DNA of 64,000 nucleotides from Leptospira sp. WS39.C2 (lineage in GTDB: Bacteria > Spirochaetota > Leptospiria > Leptospirales > Leptospiraceae), in the NCBI RefSeq assembly GCF_040833965.1, contig NZ_CP162142.1:2443001-2507000 (forward strand), given 5' to 3'. This document shows, piece after piece, positions 63,583 to 64,000 of this stretch. The notes beneath the pieces are model-generated. The model saw only the letters and a list, made by a program, of their open reading frames with translations, searched no databases and was not told the origin of the DNA. Made by a program: the position numbers and the translations under genes. The number at the start of each line of letters is the position of its first letter. Positions within the stretch are counted from its first letter, which is position 1.

Positions 63583-63705
63583 TGTTTCCTCACGAAATTA
63601 GGTTTCAGATGCCCACAAGATTAACAACCTTTCCGATTCTGCAAAGCAAGTTTTCGAATAAAAATCTATTTACCCAGGGGGGAAGATTCAAAATTCTGTG
63701 GGAGA

Positions 63706-64000
63706 ATGCCTACGTTTACACACAGAATCTACAATTTTAATGCAGGGCCAGCCATGCTCCCCACCGAAGTCATGGAAGAAGCGAAAGACGAGTTCCTAAA
63801 CTTTAGAGGTACAGGAATGTCGGTGATGGAAATGAGCCATAGAGATAAATATTTCCAATCCATTTTAGATGAATCTATCTCCGATTTACGCGAACTTTTA
63901 AACCTACCTTCTCGTTATGCGGTGGTGTATTTTCCTGGCGGAGCAACTTTACAATTTTCAGCAATTCCTTTCAATTATTTACAATCAGGAGATTCTGCTG
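63706..64000 (+). CDS. serC: Phosphoserine aminotransferase (partial, 5' end)
   Basis: An open frame runs from the ATG at 63706 off the end of the window. The first 98 residues carry [27 protein letters not shown] and [16 protein letters not shown], which are diagnostic for SerC, the PLP enzyme converting 3-phosphohydroxypyruvate to phosphoserine. GGGAG stands unusually close to the ATG (one base). The PLP lysine is beyond the window. Confidence 0.93.
   Translation, partial: MPTFTHRIYNFNAGPAMLPTEVMEEAKDEFLNFRGTGMSVMEMSHRDKYFQSILDESISDLRELLNLPSRYAVVYFPGGATLQFSAIPFNYLQSGDSA

Overview
This window is almost certainly spirochaete chromosome, and most likely Leptospira. The main evidence is two adjacent FlaA flagellar sheath genes, a Borrelia-type p83/100 antigen, a GreA domain at the end of a 921-residue protein, a PUR/DUF3276 protein, spirochaete-style lipoboxes, and tRNA-Ile and tRNA-Ala genes with no rRNA beside them. 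Base composition is moderately AT-rich throughout. There is no phage, transposon, CRISPR array or rRNA; the region reads as dense core chromosome with a few decayed genes.

Layout. 1-6.5 kb: end of an unknown gene, a frameshifted hypothetical gene, a PilZ protein, an outer-membrane beta-barrel candidate with a possible sigma-28 promoter, a double-ACT protein behind a sigma-54-like promoter, an MFS exporter, a phasin-like protein and a BFN/UVR protein. 6.5-15.4 kb: tRNA-Met, HemW, tRNA-Ile and tRNA-Ala, CBS protein, YprB-like nuclease, an aminotransferase, and a coupled pgm-argD-leuB run followed by an atypical receiver protein. 15.3-22 kb: a minus-strand operon of peptide-binding lipoprotein, kinase-fold protein, GT-C membrane glycosyltransferase and PgeF, divergent from a cytoplasmic GH13 enzyme. 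22-29 kb: lptE, fur, tgt, a STAS protein, a LysM lipoprotein, nadC and rel. 29-36.5 kb: an M23 peptidase, the GreA fusion, and a PUR-flaA2-flaA1 operon with a good sigma-28 promoter.

36-44 kb: a CNB-domain protein, a NarL-type regulator convergent with a hybrid histidine kinase, a HerA-like ATPase, and groES-groEL preceded by two CIRCE operators. 44-54 kb: a 5'-truncated SGNH hydrolase, an RF-like rescue factor, a lipoyl/phosphoesterase/Mrp operon, a GHKL-like protein coupled to a PabB-PabC fusion, and xerD-rsbW-like-hslV-hslU. 54-64 kb: a TPR lipoprotein, trxB, an AT-rich lipoprotein, a peptidase-like gene interrupted by one in-frame TAA, ilvB-ilvN, a TPR protein, the p83/100 homologue with a duplicated 3' end, and the start of serC.

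The genes cover branched-chain and arginine amino acid synthesis, cell-envelope construction, flagellar sheath, stringent response and protein quality control. The least explained unit is the 15.3-20.6 kb envelope operon, whose second gene keeps the catalytic residues of a protein-kinase fold.
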